A stretch of 64,000 nucleotides of DNA, from NCBI GenBank assembly GCA_946902985.2, contig OX336395.1, forward strand, positions 291,333,065 to 291,397,064. The letters are read 5' to 3'. Position numbers and translations under genes: made by a program. Source of the stretch: Meconema thalassinum. Its lineage: Eukaryota; Arthropoda; Insecta; Orthoptera; Tettigoniidae. The notes beneath the pieces were generated by a model. The model searched no databases. It saw only the letters and a program-made list of their open reading frames with translations, and was not told the DNA's origin. Positions 21,515-33,531 of this stretch are shown here, one piece after another. How positions within the stretch are numbered: position 1 is the stretch's first letter; the number at the start of each line of letters is the position of its first letter.

Positions 21515-22469
21515 GTAAATATTTTTTCTCTGATTGTGAGTCCACAAACCAATAAATACTTTTTTAACATTTTATTATATATCAGAGAGCACTAAGCATC
21601 AACAAGAATATCTTTGTAAAAAAAAAGGATTAAAAATCTCCCTTGCCAATTAAAGGGTTAAAAAAAATCCGACGGCTTCGGCAGGGTTTGAACCCGCTAT
21701 CTTGGGCATAGAAGCTCAGCATGCTACCGACTACGATACCTTCCTTCGGAGGGAAAGTAAAGTCGGCGGTCCCACGTCATAGATTTATGGCATGAAAAAG
21801 AACCTTCCACTAACTACACTTGTGTGAAGCCAAAATGTATAGGTTAGAATTGATAACGCTATATTAGTTCCAACGTTCGCCGCATCTAGTAGCCAAGTCC
21901 GCTAGCTAGGTGTCGTGGACGGTAGCATTTGGTAGCAAAAGTAGGAACTACTTAAAATTATCGTCGGCAGTCCTTACATGAATTAAAACAGAAATCACAC
22001 ACTATTACAGTCATCACAATTAACACCAGACAAATTCTACACACACCCAAAGTACACGGGGGCTACATGATCGCGTTGTCGCTGTCCCTAAACTGAGAAA
22101 CCAACCTACCATTTCTTCCCTGAGATAATATTCGTACATATATTCCCGACGGGAATACACCCACGACCCAACTCAACATGGAATGTGATACTTGGACAGG
22201 TGGAGATATCGAGGACAGTCAGTTGTAAAGTCACTGCGAGCCAGCCATTCTTAACAGCACTGACGTTCATGAAAGAAACAGCTTCTATCGACTCGTATGT
22301 TAATATACATGCAGCCCATAAATACCAACCAAACATGTAAAATGAACATTAATTGTTCTTAAGCATAATACATGAAGTAGTCGGCGTTTTCCTAATCTAG
22401 GACACCCACTGTGAGATTCCGGTCCCTAAGATTCTGGCTTTCATTACCAACACCACCAGGTGTGAGGAT

Positions 22470-22570
22470 TGGAACGACATACACTCAACCAGGTGAAGTG
22501 GGTTCCGTGGTTTCCCACTTCTACTCCAGGCAAATGTCGGGTTCTACGGCAGTGGCTGCTCGTGATTACA
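22470..22570 (+). repeat. S1-like SINE body fragment
   Basis: Contains 'ccgtggtttcccacttc' and 'ccaggcaaatgtcgggt', shared with the S1/S2 bodies. No head is seen; this is a decayed fragment. Confidence 0.4.
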
Positions 22571-22727
22571 TTCTTAAAATGCGGAACTGTAGACCAACCT
22601 TGTTAATAACTCACAGACTTTCGATTGTACGTATATTGGGAATTTATGGATTTTTAAAAGTTATCGACTCCGTCTTGAGGTATTCATGATGATAATCAAT
22701 AAATAAAATTAATCTAAAACAAAAATA

Positions 22728-23385
22728 TTGGAATGCAGCCCAATTAAATCAGGAACCTCTATGGACATCAAATTGGCAGGAGAAACGCTAAAGTAAGTAG
22801 GAGACTTCTGTTACTTAGGAAGCAAAATAACCGGTGATGGACGAAGCAAAGAGGATATCAAAAGTAGGTTGGCTCAGGCAAGGTTAGCATTTCTACAGCA
22901 AAGGAATCTGTTGACATCGAATATAGATTTAGGTATCAGTAAATCATTTTTGAAAGCGTTTGTCTGGAGAGTGGTGCTCTATGGAAGTGAAACTTGGACT
23001 ATTGGTGCAGCAGAAACGAAGAGAATTGAAGTGTTTGAAATGTGGTGTTGCAGGAGAATGATGCAGATCAGGTGGATAGATAGGGCTACAAACGAAGAGG
23101 TATTAAGACTAGTGGGAGAGGAGAGATGTTCCTGGCGAGTGCTAATGAAGAGAAGAGATAGGTTGGTAGGACACATACTAAGTCACCCAGAAATAGCAAG
23201 CTTAGTTATGGAAGGAAGGATCGAGGACAAGAACTGTAGGGGTAGACCAAGGTTAGAATATGTTAAGCAGATTGCCTCGGATGTAGGGTGTGGTAGGTAT
23301 GTAGAGATGAAACGATTAGCTCAGGACAGGGAGGCATGGAGATCTGCATCAAACCAGTGAAAAGACTGAAGACTAAAGAACAACT
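22728..23385 (+). pseudogene. LINE ORF2 C-terminal fragment (copy 2)
   Basis: The translation DFCYLGSKITGDGRSKEDI..VVLYGSETWTIG..RRDRLVGHILSHPE..GRPRLEYVKQI..DREAWRSASNQ is continuous from 22869 to a stop at 23360. A stop falls after LAGETLK upstream. It is closely related to the copy at 11330 but without that copy's A-run frameshift, so it looks younger. The RT domain is missing through 5' truncation. Confidence 0.75.
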
Positions 23386-23498
23386 AATTTTGATTTGTTT
23401 GTATTTTATTTTGACTAATTTGTTCCTTCTAAGGGGTGTATGGATTACACTGGTCAACAGCATGTTTGTTTCAAAGAAGCGGAATAGTGTTCTTAGCT

Positions 23499-23986
23499 AG
23501 CTGCTTCAGTGGCGCAGTGGGTAGCATGCTGAGTTTCTATTCCAAGATCGCGGGTTCAAACCCGGCCGAAGTCGTCGGATTTTTTAAGAGCGTTAAAATC
23601 TCTCAGTATACCTTCCTTCGGAGAGGAAGTAAAGCCGGCGGGCCCTTGTCATAGCTTTATGGCATGTAAAAGAACCTTCCACTAACTACAATAACATGTA
23701 AAGCTGAAATGTGTAGGTTGGATTTGATTAACGATATTAAGTTCCAACGTTTTGGTTGCGGTGGCACCTAGTCGCCAATTTCACAGCTAGGTGTCGTTGA
23801 CGGTAGCAAAAGTAGGAACTACTTGAAAATTGATCGTCTGCAGTCCTTCCTTGAATTACAGATAACACACACTAATACAGCCATCACAATTAACACCGGT
23901 TATCAGACAAATTCTACACACACCCAAAGTACACGGGGCTACATGAGTGCCTTGTCAAAGCCCCTAAACTAAGGAACCAACCAATC
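23499..23986 (+). repeat. SINE family S3, full copy
   Basis: This 488-bp copy has a tRNA-like head ('cagtggcgcagtgggtagca', B box GGTTCAAACCC) and a body ending in 'aaggaaccaacc'. A perfect 13-bp duplication AGTGTTCTTAGCT lies at 23486-23498 and 23987-23999. It serves as the reference for reading the nested copies at 17.2-22.1 kb. Confidence 0.9.
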
Positions 23987-23999
23987 AGTGTTCTTAGCT

Positions 24000-24366
24000 T
24001 AGTCGTGGGTGCTATATTCGATTTTTTTCGTCAATCGGGCTCAGTTTTTCGTAATATGGTACCCTCTATCTTTAAACACCTTGGAAATGTTGCATTTTCG
24101 GTGACGTTGGTATTGCTTTAATTAATTTGCTTTCAGTTTTCTTTTGCGGATGTAACTGTTGGAAAACAATCGATACAAGGACGTCCATCCATTATTCTCA
24201 GTTCCGAAATCCACCGCCAGGGTACGATCATTCTGCCATTCACGACAAAGCTCCGAATTATCGTCGGAAAGAATCTATTTTAGGTATGTTTATTCACATT
24301 TCATACTCTAATGTAGTTCAGTTCTTTGATTATTTTGTGAACTAGCACAGATTTTTTTGTTCCTCA
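24000..24366. other. No recognised feature
   Basis: Mixed-composition sequence with a 72-codon open frame at 24127-24345 (+) of no recognisable type. Confidence 0.4.
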
Positions 24367-24512
24367 ACCCCCAGGGACTCACGACTAGTGGGACGTGGGT
24401 TGGCGACCATGGGACCCCAGCTGAGTCCGGCATTGGTTCCACTTACTTGTGATGGGTCTTCTTTCCTGTCGACCTCTCTTGGTCAACACTTGTTCTCTTC
24501 AGATCCCGACGG
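24367..24512 (+). repeat. Repeat D, partial copy
   Basis: Shares 'gactcacgactagtg', 'ggttggcgaccatggg' and 'atcccgacggta' with the copies at 3694 and 49578. It breaks directly into the element that follows. Confidence 0.5.
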
Positions 24513-24826
24513 TATGTTGTTGCAAAATTTGGTAGAGATCAGATGATTAAGTTGGTCGTAATTTGATTGAACCTTTTATCATTTGTGGCCGCCATTCTGT
24601 TTCCTTCAAGATGGCGGCGATATAAAACATGACACTGAGGTGCCCTTTGCTAGTGCTACCTCTGTACCAAATTTCGTTCAATTCGGTTTCACCGTGTTCG
24701 AATTGATAGGGGGGGGGGGGGGGGCAGACATTCAGAGTACCCACACTCACACAGACACAAACTTTTTTGCCCTGTGTTGATCTCATAAGTCTACTTCCAT
24801 TTTTTGCAAAAATCGAAAGTAGGCTA
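24513..24826 (+). mobile_element. Helentron-like element, 5'-truncated (module II)
   Basis: Matches 16380-16779 through 'aaatttggtagagatc', the G-run and the 3' stem-loop (CTACTTCC...GAAAGTAG then GCTA). Everything upstream is missing at the junction with repeat D. It has no coding content. Confidence 0.65.
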
Positions 24827-24920
24827 AAATGGGACTGGGATACTTGCGTGAAAATATCTTACATTTTGAGGTTTGAAGCCATTTTTCAGTGTTGCCTAAG
24901 TAAAGAAAACTTTGGTTGTG

Positions 24921-25039
24921 CCCTAATCCTGAAATAAATTACATGATATTAATAAATACACTAGGATGACCAGTTTCGATCGTCAAGCGATCATCATCAG
25001 ATCCATTACACTTTAAAGTAATTTATTTCAGGATTAGGA
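24921..25039. repeat. Small foldback with 22-bp inverted ends
   Basis: CCCTAATCCTGAAATAAATT... at 24921-24942 is inverted at 25018-25039 with one mismatch. Between them lies 'cgatcgtcaagcgatcatca', a motif also seen near 47.25 kb. Confidence 0.7.
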
Positions 25040-25513
25040 CATAACCCAGCTCGATTTGGGTACATACGTGTTGACCGACTGAAAAGCACCAAACTTTTTT
25101 AAAATAAATATCGTATGTAATATTTATTTATTTATTTATTTCAGTTGACCGACTGGATATCTTTCTTTAACCCTAGAACGTTAGCAACTAAGATTCTACA
25201 AACTGGTAATAAACACCACTTATGTTACCACACTCTAGGCTAGCAGAATGGTTAGACACTGTTTTTGAATAATTATCTTTGATCTTATTTTTAAAATTAT
25301 TATTTTTAGTTATTTTTTATTTATTTATTTAATTGGAATTTTTGAGCTGGTTTTCATTAATTTTCACTAATTTTGATTGTTTTCTTTTTGGATTATGATA
25401 CTTTTTTTTACTTTTTGAGTAATTTTGATTGTTTTTTTTCATATTTTGACAAATTTTGATTTGATTTTTGTGTTTTTATTATAGACTTTAAGTAATCTAC
25501 GGTACAGTATTTT
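25040..25513. other. T-rich low-complexity sequence
   Basis: TTTA repeats (25124-25145) and long T-rich stretches. No gene or repeat family is recognised. Confidence 0.4.
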
Positions 25514-26934
25514 TAGCCTACTTTTCACATTTTTCAAAAATGAGGAAAAGTGAAGTAGACTTATGACATCGATCCGGGAAAATGTGTGTCTGTCTGTCCT
25601 GTCTGTCTGTCTGTCTGTGTGTCACCCCCCCCCCCCTATCAACTCCTAAACGACTACAGAAATCGAAATCAAATTTATTATGAGTAAATATGTATACCGG
25701 CATATCTCACGTCCATATTTGAAAATGATGTCAGTGCTACCAACTGCTGAAGGAACGCACTAGAAATTTGAGCTCCATGTTGGATATCTTGTAAGGTATG
25801 CATGGGAGCTATTCCAAAATTGGCACACATGTAGATAACACTATTTCAGTTTAATTTTTAGGAGGCCATACATGACAGTGTTGCCAAAATAATTTTAAGC
25901 CTTCTGATAGGTCCAATTTTTAAATGCCTATAACTACTACACTATCAATTGGATTTCAACCAAATTTTGTATGTAATATGTGTACATAAACAGATATGAC
26001 TGAGCGTATTCTTAAGAGCCATTAGGGCTGCCAACTGTTAATAATTGCTCTCTCTATTCTTTTATCCAAATACCAATATATCAGAAAGTATGCAAGCCGA
26101 CAGCTTTAAACTATGTACACGTATAGTACCTGACATTTTAGATTAATTTTGGAGTAACTTATATACTTCAGTTCTACCAACATGATTCTAAGCCTGATGA
26201 TAGGGCCAATTTTTAAATACACGTAACTTCTATACTATCAGTTGGATTTCAACTAAATTCCGTATGTGCTATGTGTAACATAACAGATATGGCTGTATGT
26301 ATTCTTAAGAGCAATCAGGGCTGCCAACTGTTGATAAATGCTGTATATATATTTTTTTAACCTAATATCAATATATGAGGAAGTATGCAAGCCAACAACC
26401 CTATACTTTGCATACGTATAGAACCTGACATTCTAGATTAATTTGGAATAATTAATATAAGTCAGTGCTGCCAACATGATTCTATGCCTGCTGATAGGTC
26501 CAATTTTAAAATACATGTAACTTCTATACTAACAAATGGATTTCGTCCAAAATTGGCACAACAAGATATCATAATATTTCAGATTAGGCTATTTCTGACC
26601 AGCACACGCATGACAGTGTTGCCAACATGCTTATACGCGTGCTGATAGATCCAATGTCTAACTGCATGTAACGTCCATTTGACTTCAACCAATTTTTTTT
26701 ATTCTGTACCTTAAGAGATGGAACTAAGAATATATTCAGTCACCAGGGCTGCCAACTGTAATGCTCTATTAGGCTACATTATACCAGGTATATTTCGAAT
26801 TAATTAGACATTTCGATATTACCAACTTAATTTCATCATTATTCTAGATAGGTCCATATACTGTAGATTAATCATTGGCATGAAACTTAATTTTAAGAAA
26901 AGTAGGCTCTTTAGTTCGCCACGGAACTTCTTGT
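25514..26934 (-). mobile_element. Helentron-like element, full length (module III)
   Basis: On the minus strand it starts AC then AAGAAGTTCCGTGGCGAACT (stem AGTTC/GAACT) and AGCCTACTTTTC. It ends with a stem-loop, CTACTT...GAAAAGTAG, then GCTA. The interior is unlike modules I and II. About three ~330-bp degenerate units contain 'agggctgccaactgt' and 'aacttctatact', with a short C-run and GTCT microsatellite next to the 3' hairpin. It has no coding region. Confidence 0.65.
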
Positions 26935-27080
26935 TTCGTTTTGTTTTACTTTTTGAGATTTTTTTTACACATGTTGACAAATTTTGATTGTTTTTTTTGG
27001 GGGGGGGGGGAGGGGGTTATAGATTTTGAATAATTTTGATTTTTTGTGTTTTTATTTTTGATTTTGATTTTGACTAATTT

Positions 27081-27275
27081 GGTCGCCTCCGTTGCGTAGT
27101 GGTCAGCGTGATTAGCTGCCAAGCCCGGAGGTCCAAGGTTCGATTCCCGGCTCTGGCACGAAATTTGAAAAGTGGTTTGACGACTGGAACGGGGTTCTAT
27201 TCCCACCTCAGCCATCCTCGAAGTGGTTTTCCGTGGTTTCCCACTTCGTCTTCGGGAAAATGCTAGGATAGTACT
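27081..27275 (+). repeat. tRNA-derived SINE, family S1
   Basis: The head 'gcctccgttgcgtagtggtc' with B box GGTTCGATTCC leads to a body shared with 2424-2662 in reverse. No clear duplication was found. Confidence 0.8.
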
Positions 27276-30200
27276 GTGCTCTTATATGTATATGAGCTTG
27301 GAAATATTCATCTCTTCAAATGTTTTCTAAACTGTCCCATGATAAAATATAGCGACTCTGGAAACAAGCCACAGAACAGGTTTGTACCTCGCCGAGTTAG
27401 CCAGTTAACCGAGCCGACCAATGAGAAAATTAGCAGTCATGTGGGAGACTTGGCACTAGACTGCACAGTTCTTAGCAGAAAGGAACTATATTGCACGGAG
27501 ATAATTGAGGACTCCCGAGGCGAGCCGATTCCCGCACGCGCTGTAAGTGTGCCTCGAACATGGTAGGAGAAGACTCGAGCAATACGCGTGACGCACGGCC
27601 AATGAGAAGCGATCTAACTTACATAAGAGCAAGCAATGTAATGAGCATAGCTAATTACCAGCATGATTTTAACACATCGTAATATCATGGAAGATATTAA
27701 ATAATAAATAAGAACTATTTATGAACATTGTGGCTAATTATTTGTTTAATTAAGGATTATTACTACCATCGATATTAAGCAACCAATCAGATCCATGTTT
27801 TGAAAAGGACGCTTACTTGAGCATTGACGAGGGGGATGAGAGAGAAGAATCGATGCTCTTAATACTTACAACTTCATGGGAGAAGGACGTCTCAACAAAA
27901 TACTCAACAATATAACAAGCTGATAGAGATTACGATATTTCTGAAGAAGGTATTAACGAACGAAGGCACTTAGTTTATGCAAATGTATATCAAGTCGACA
28001 TACAACGATATTTAAAAGTTTATTGAAATTAATCTACAATTTTAACCATGTCGAAACTACTGAAGTTGGGGGAGGAATATACGACTGAATCTACAGGAGT
28101 TATAATGACCGACTAAGATGTTAATGGGAACAGAACGATGACGACAACGAGAGTATTCGAAATGACATAACATCAATCTCGTGGGGGAGATTAACATCTC
28201 GTCTCTCCCATGTAAAATATTCTACATCTACAATGTCATTTCACCAACTAAAATGACGAATACATATATCAGAACTTTGGCGAAAGAAGACAGAAGAATT
28301 CACGAACGAAGGTGGCTAGGGTTGATCCCAGTGCCATCATGCGAGAAAGGGTATCCCATCTCACACAAGAAGATTCACCAGCAGAAAGGACGGCCACACG
28401 AAGATGATGGAGTTCGAATCCCGCACCTGACCGCATGGGGACTTCTGTAGGAGACCGTAGAAGCCTACACGACATCATGCAGTCTCGCGCTATTAGAAAC
28501 AATTCGTTTCTGAAGAATAGCGAAGAAACCCACTTCTAGTCATCTATAACGCAACACAAGGTAGTCTAAGGACCAACGATATATCCCATCTTGTAGAGTA
28601 TTGTGGAAACTTTTGAGAATATCCGACAACTGTTTATTAATGCCATTTTTCTACGTTTGCATAATATTGTTATAGTTTTTGATGTTATATTTTCATAACT
28701 ACGTCATGCGGATGTTTATTCACAATTTTCGTAGATTTTGACTATTTAGAATTTTTATTTGAATTTTTGGAATTTTGTGACTTTCGAAATTTGAATGAGG
28801 AGATTTTACAATTTAGTTCAGAATATTTTTATGGTCAAGTTTAAATGTGTTTAGATCATATTTTGTCAGTTTTTGAATTGTAAGATATCGTTCTTTGACA
28901 ACGATGATAATAATGGAAATATATTCCAAGAATGTTATACATAGGTATATTTTAGATAATGCGATTCTTAAAGATCTTATGTAGAGATCCATGTGAAGTC
29001 ACGATCTGATAACTTATTAGACAGATTGGGTTATAAATATTTGGTGACTAACAAACATAAAGTATAAAAGTTTATGAGAAATATTAAAGAAAGAATTTGT
29101 AAAAGAATATAATGTGAAGTTAGTAAATACGAATTACAGCGTATTGTTGAAGCAATAAGATTTTTAAGAAAGAATTTAAAGGAAATATCACAGCTAATAG
29201 GAAGCTTTATGGAAATGTGGGTGATATATAAAAGAAATGATATAGTTATTAGAAGATTAGTATTTTATCGTATTACCGATTATCGATAGAACCAGTATTT
29301 TTATTACATATTTTTCTTAAGGATGTTGAGACTACGAAAAAATTTGTTAACGAGAAGTTAGTTCTGAAGAATATGTTTTTGGAAGAAACTGCGAAGCATC
29401 TCTAAGAGAGAGATTTATTTATTTCCGTTGCAGACGGAGGTATTTGTTGTATGACAACGAGCATTGTGAAGCCATTGGTCAATTGTTGAAGGAATGTCTG
29501 TAGTGACAGACTTGCGCATATTTTGATGTTGAAATAAGATGTTTTATGATGAATCAGTATTGTTTGTGTTTATTAATATTTGAAGTTATTGCAATAGTCT
29601 CATAGAGTTGAAACTCCTTGAAAGCATTAGGAAAGCGGATCCTAGATGAAGTTGAATCTGAAAGAAATTATAGGATCAATGGATCTGTGTTGAAACTGAG
29701 AGTAAACTGTGCGCTATTTAAATGGTTCACAATCAGATATTGAATTTACGGTAATTATTCAACGAATTGGAAGATTATATTTTTATTATTTTTATTTTTA
29801 TGACAGACCAGTTGTAGGAGGTCTATGAACTATGTCTTTACTTAATTGTATGGATTATAGAATCCCGAATTGTAACAGTTTCACGAATAAGACATAGTAT
29901 GGTGAATGATAATTTTCTAAAGTCCGTTGAAGAGTAGTGAAGAAATAGGAAAAAATTTATGTCTATATTGTCTGTAAAGAAGGCAGTCGGCCCGTTGTAT
30001 ATATTCTATTTTTTAAATTGGGGAGTTGCTGAACTACAGCGTTAATATTTGTGTTGTATATAAATAATATTTAGAATTTAAAGAAAGGTTAATAGTTATA
30101 TTTATGCTTATTAAAATGTTTAATATGTAGTTTAAATATGAGCAGAGAATTTTTATTACTTCTAAGAGAAGGATTTAAGTGATAGGAGACGGGAGATAAA

Positions 30201-30865
30201 TTGTATAGAGTAATAAATAGTTTTTGTAATGACGGAGATCTACGTCAGGGGTAAATGTATTTTATTTGGGGATATTTTTTTACATTATAATATTTTATCT
30301 TGTTATAAAACTCCCGTTACCTAGGGCACAGCAGTTGTATGCTGCGATTTATTTCATTATTTTATTTGAGCTTATGAAAGCGTTTAAAAATAATTTTGAT
30401 CGGTTTCTAGAAGAAACAAACATGTATTTAATGTAACAAAGTAATGCCATTTAATCACTTGATCTAATTGAACGTTAATAATGCATATAATGAATGCTAG
30501 TGTTAGTAAACGTGTGTTTGGTCATGTCAATAAATATGACAGGCACGTTTTTACGATTCCCTGATATTTTATAGAAATTTGGCATTGTCTTTTTAGTTAA
30601 ATGGTAGTGAAATGTGCTGTAGGGTGGAAGTTCCCGAGGGACCTGATCCGCATCCTTACGCCCGAGATTTTCGTAGATTCTCGTCTTTCCTGAGTAGATA
30701 TAGAACACTACTATCCTGTAGTTAGTACTATAGCACATTCTGTTCCTTATTCTGAGTGTTTTCGCCAAGTAGCACTGTGTTGTTTTTAGCCGGGACTTCA
30801 AGATGCTACAATACATTATTTTTTCCATCCTTGGATTTTGGTGGACCATCCAGATATAAGGGTAC
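27276..30865. other. 3.6 kb of A+T-rich sequence, nothing recognised
   Basis: Short open frames exist (27276-27566 +, 28181-28450 +, 30475-30849 -) but none shows a domain or family I know, and both strands are stop-rich elsewhere. The segment 27400-27660 is G+C-richer and has two CCAATGAGAA motifs and a TATA-like 'tacataagagc'. It could be an old promoter or LTR, but I found no paired copy. Confidence 0.35.
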
Positions 30866-31110
30866 AGTACCTAACGTAAGGCCACGGCCGCCTCCTTGCC
30901 TAACCCTCGCACTCTTCCCACCCCCTTCATCAGTCCCCTGTTCGCTTTGCAGGTGAGGCCGCCTGGGCGTAGTGCTGGTCACACACCCCAGTTGTATACC
31001 TGACTCAGAGTCCCAAGCTCCAGGACACTGCCCTCAGTGGCGGTAGAGGTGGGATTCCTCGCTTAGTCCGTGGGAAAAGCCATCCCTGGAGGGTAAAACG
31101 ATAGCGATTT
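30866..31110 (+). repeat. Probable SINE/retroposon fragment
   Basis: G+C-rich block ending 'atccctggagggtaaaacga' with an internal 'ggcggtagaggtgggat'. The style matches common insect retroposon 3' ends, from memory. No second copy is in the window. Confidence 0.35.
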
Positions 31111-31307
31111 TTTTTTACGATTTCGCTTCGTATTTGAGGACTAAAGGGAGTAGTGGAGAAAGCAGTCCAGGGTTCATAGACCTTCGCAACACTGAAAGGG
31201 GCTTCTATCACTTCATCGATGTCCCACACTGTTCAATTCCATAATTAAAATAACAAATTTTTCAATGCTGACGATGCTGGTCGTTGTTGTTCAATTTATA
31301 AATTTTG

Positions 31308-31483
31308 ATCCTTGAATATTAACAAGACCAAGCTGATTGTATTCTCGATAACACCAAAACAGGCCTCCCTTCACATCCACAACACCATCGTCCAACAAGT
31401 ATCTTCCATCAAATATCTTGGAACTTTAGTGAACCAGCATTGTGATTCAAAGAATGAAATTTTATCCAGGATTGGACAAGCAA
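31308..31483 (+). pseudogene. LINE ORF2 fragment, left part (split by a transposon)
   Basis: The translation reads LNINKTKLIVFSI...QQVSSIKYLGTLVNQ...ILSRIGQA, the end of an RT domain (KYLG motif). It stops exactly where the Helentron-like element starts and resumes in the same sense at 33022. Together they form one C-terminal LINE piece with a 1.54-kb insertion. Confidence 0.8.
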
Positions 31484-32915
31484 ACAAGTAGTTCCGTGCA
31501 GAACTATACAGCCTATTTTCATATATCCTACTCATGTTAATTGCCTCTATCAACATACAAAATTTCAGTTTGAAGGTTTTGATAGATTCGTAGATATTGA
31601 GAACCGTCTAAATATTTCAGATGGTCGCCAGGTTGGAGTTTTATTTTTGTACTATTACATTAAGATTATTGTGTACGTGTGGTATTCAAACTTCAATCGC
31701 ATGATTAGAACACAAGCAGTAAAAACAAGATTTTAAAATTTCGCCCAGCTGCCATCTTGTGATTATGCAATCAATTCAAATAAATTAGATGCCAATGGAT
31801 TAACATTTGTATAAGCATTTAACGTGCAACGTTTCACTGCACTCGGATAGTTAATTCGCGAGAAACGTCCGTTTAATTATTTATACTTCGTGTCGCCGCC
31901 ATGTTGGTTTTGTGCTCACCAGGTTACTGAAAGTCCTATAGGTGAACATATGTTCGTAGCCTCTATGAACATAAAACATTTCAGTTTGATTGCTGTAAAA
32001 GATTCATAGATATTGAGAACCGTCTAAATATTTCGGATGCTCGCCATTTTGGATTGTTATAAAATGTATAGGCCATAGAGTTATGTACCATTCAAGGAAA
32101 ATTATTGCTAGTAGATTCATTATTCAAACTTTCACTTCGATCGCATGATTACGACACAAGAAATAAAAACTTAATTTTAAAATTTCGCACAGCCGCCATC
32201 TTGAGGTTATGTAAACAATTGAACTAAATTAGACGCCAGTGCATTACAATATGTAAAATCATTTACTGTACCACATTTCACTGCGCTCAGAGAGTTAAAT
32301 CACGAGAAAAGTCTATTAAAATGTTTCAAATTCGCTTGGCCACCATGTTCGTTTTGTACTTTACAGGCTTATGAAAGTTACATAGATAAGCATGTACCAG
32401 TGCCCTTTATCACCGTACAAAATATCAGGATGATATCTGTAATAGTTTCGGAGATATAGAATGTCAGTGAAATATTTCGCACAGCCGCCATGTGAGGTTA
32501 TGTAAACAATTGAACTAAATTAGACTCCAGTGCATTACAATGTGTATAAACATTTGCTGTACCAAGTTTCATTACGTTTGGATAGTTAAATCGCGAGAAA
32601 AGTCTATTTAAAAGTCTCAACTTCGCTTGGCCGCCATGTTGGTTTTGTAGTCACCAGATTTTTGAAAGTCTCATAGGTGAACTTCTAGTAGTGCCCTTTA
32701 TCACCGTACGCAATTTCAGGGCGATATCTGTAATAGTTTCGGAGATACTGAATGCTGGTGAAATATTTCGCACAGCCACCATGTTGGATTGGTGAGACAC
32801 AATAAAATTTGAAGGACACGGTCGGCGTCGGCCAGAATAGTGCTATGATCTTACCGAGTTTCATTGTAATCGCTCCAGCCGTTTAGATGTTATTAGGGAC
32901 ACACACACACACACA

Positions 32916-32956
<41 letters not shown>

Positions 32957-33022
32957 CACACACACACGGACAAAAGGTGATCTCATAAGCCTTTTTTTTT
33001 TTCATAAAATGAAAATAGGCTA
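31484..33022 (+). mobile_element. Helentron-like non-coding element, full length (module I)
   Basis: It starts AC then AAGTAGTTCCGTGCAGAACT (stem AGTTC/GAACT) and AGCCTATTTTCAT. It ends in the hairpin AGCCTTTTT...AAAATAGGCT followed by A. Internal blocks about 290 bp apart carry CAGCCGCCAT and 'ggccgccatgttgg' cores, then a (CA)n tract (32888-32966). The target is a LINE open frame, which is restored in frame when the element is removed. Insertion is therefore between A and A (T and T on the other strand) with no duplication. Complete ends make this the best reference copy. Confidence 0.75.
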
Positions 33023-33531
33023 AAAGTATGTTCAATACCATGAGGACCTTATTCACCAGCCGAGAACTGAACCTTCAGCTCAGAGTTCGAATGTTACGCT
33101 GCTATGTTTTTCCTGTCCTTTTGTATGGTTCCGAAGGGTGGACGCTCAGCCCATTACTGGAGAAGCTGATTAAATCTTTTGAGATGTACTTATACAGAAG
33201 AATACTCCGAATATCTTGGGTAGAAAGGAAAACAAATGATGAAGTCCTCAACATCTTGAACAAGAAGAAAGAACTTCTCACAACCATCAAGGAGCGTAAG
33301 CTCAGCTACCTCGGGCACATCATGAGAGGTGAACGATATGAACTTCTCCGGCTGATCATTCAAGGGAAGATTGATGGGAAAAGATCTGTGGGAAGACGGA
33401 GAAATTCCTGGATGAAAGACTTGCGGCGGTGGTATGGACATACGTCGATAGAAATCTTCCGTGCTGCCGTTTCGCGTGTAATGATAATCAATTGGATCGC
33501 CAACCTTCAGAGGGAGACGGCGTCATAATAA
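33023..33531 (+). pseudogene. LINE ORF2 C-terminal part, right of the insertion
   Basis: A continuous frame of about 166 codons reads KSMFNTMRTLFTSREL, MLRCYVFPVLLYGSEGWTL, RKLSYLGHIMRGERYELL, QGKIDGKRSVGRRRNSW and ends NLQRETAS at 33528. This is the typical post-RT region of an insect LINE group. A GAA-rich tail follows (33529-33570). Open throughout, so probably a recent insertion, but 5'-truncated. Confidence 0.8.

Larger units (their letters stand above)
17755..21657 (+). mobile_element. piggyBac element
   Basis: The right end is ...ATTAAAGGG followed by TTAA (21658-21661), the normal piggyBac end and target. The left end is worn: a few bases (TTAA plus the first C/T bases of the TIR) appear lost, leaving TAACTTGACACC next to the S3 flank. 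The element encodes a piggyBac transposase, carries repeated GTATCCAWWTGGATAC palindromes near both ends, and has a SINE S2 inserted at 21012-21357. Confidence 0.85.
17323..21735 (-). repeat. SINE family S3, inner reversed copy split by piggyBac
   Basis: Its tail and body read in reverse at 17323-17750, starting with ggttggttggtt (the complement of a CCAA-repeat tail). Its head reads in reverse at about 21662-21735. Between them lies piggyBac, inserted at the TTAA that S3 carries between 'aacgctc' and 'aaaaatccgac'. The head lacks about a dozen 5' bases. Confidence 0.8.
17203..22106 (+). repeat. SINE family S3, outer copy split by nested insertions
   Basis: The tRNA-like head and first body part (17203-17322) and the remaining body (21736-22106) together match the uninterrupted copy at 23499-23986. 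The break is marked by an 11-bp duplication ATACCTTCCTT at 17312-17322 and 21736-21746. The inserted piece is a second S3 in reverse orientation, which itself contains piggyBac. The head has B box GGTTCAAACCC. Confidence 0.85.

Noticed and set aside
27081..27160. tRNA-like sequences (also near 2.6, 6.9, 8.6, 10.4, 13.6, 17.2, 21.0, 23.5, 47.7 and 48.2 kb) as true tRNA genes
   Set aside because: They have A- and B-box-like promoters but run into SINE bodies with tails and target duplications. The anticodon arms are worn.
27400..27660. LTR or promoter with CCAAT and TATA-like motifs
   Set aside because: No second copy, primer-binding site or coding region nearby. Left as unexplained sequence.
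31880..32770. Repeated GCCGCCATG, resembling optimal translation starts
   Set aside because: The repeated phrase belongs to the ~290-bp units of the module I element. No open frame of any length follows.
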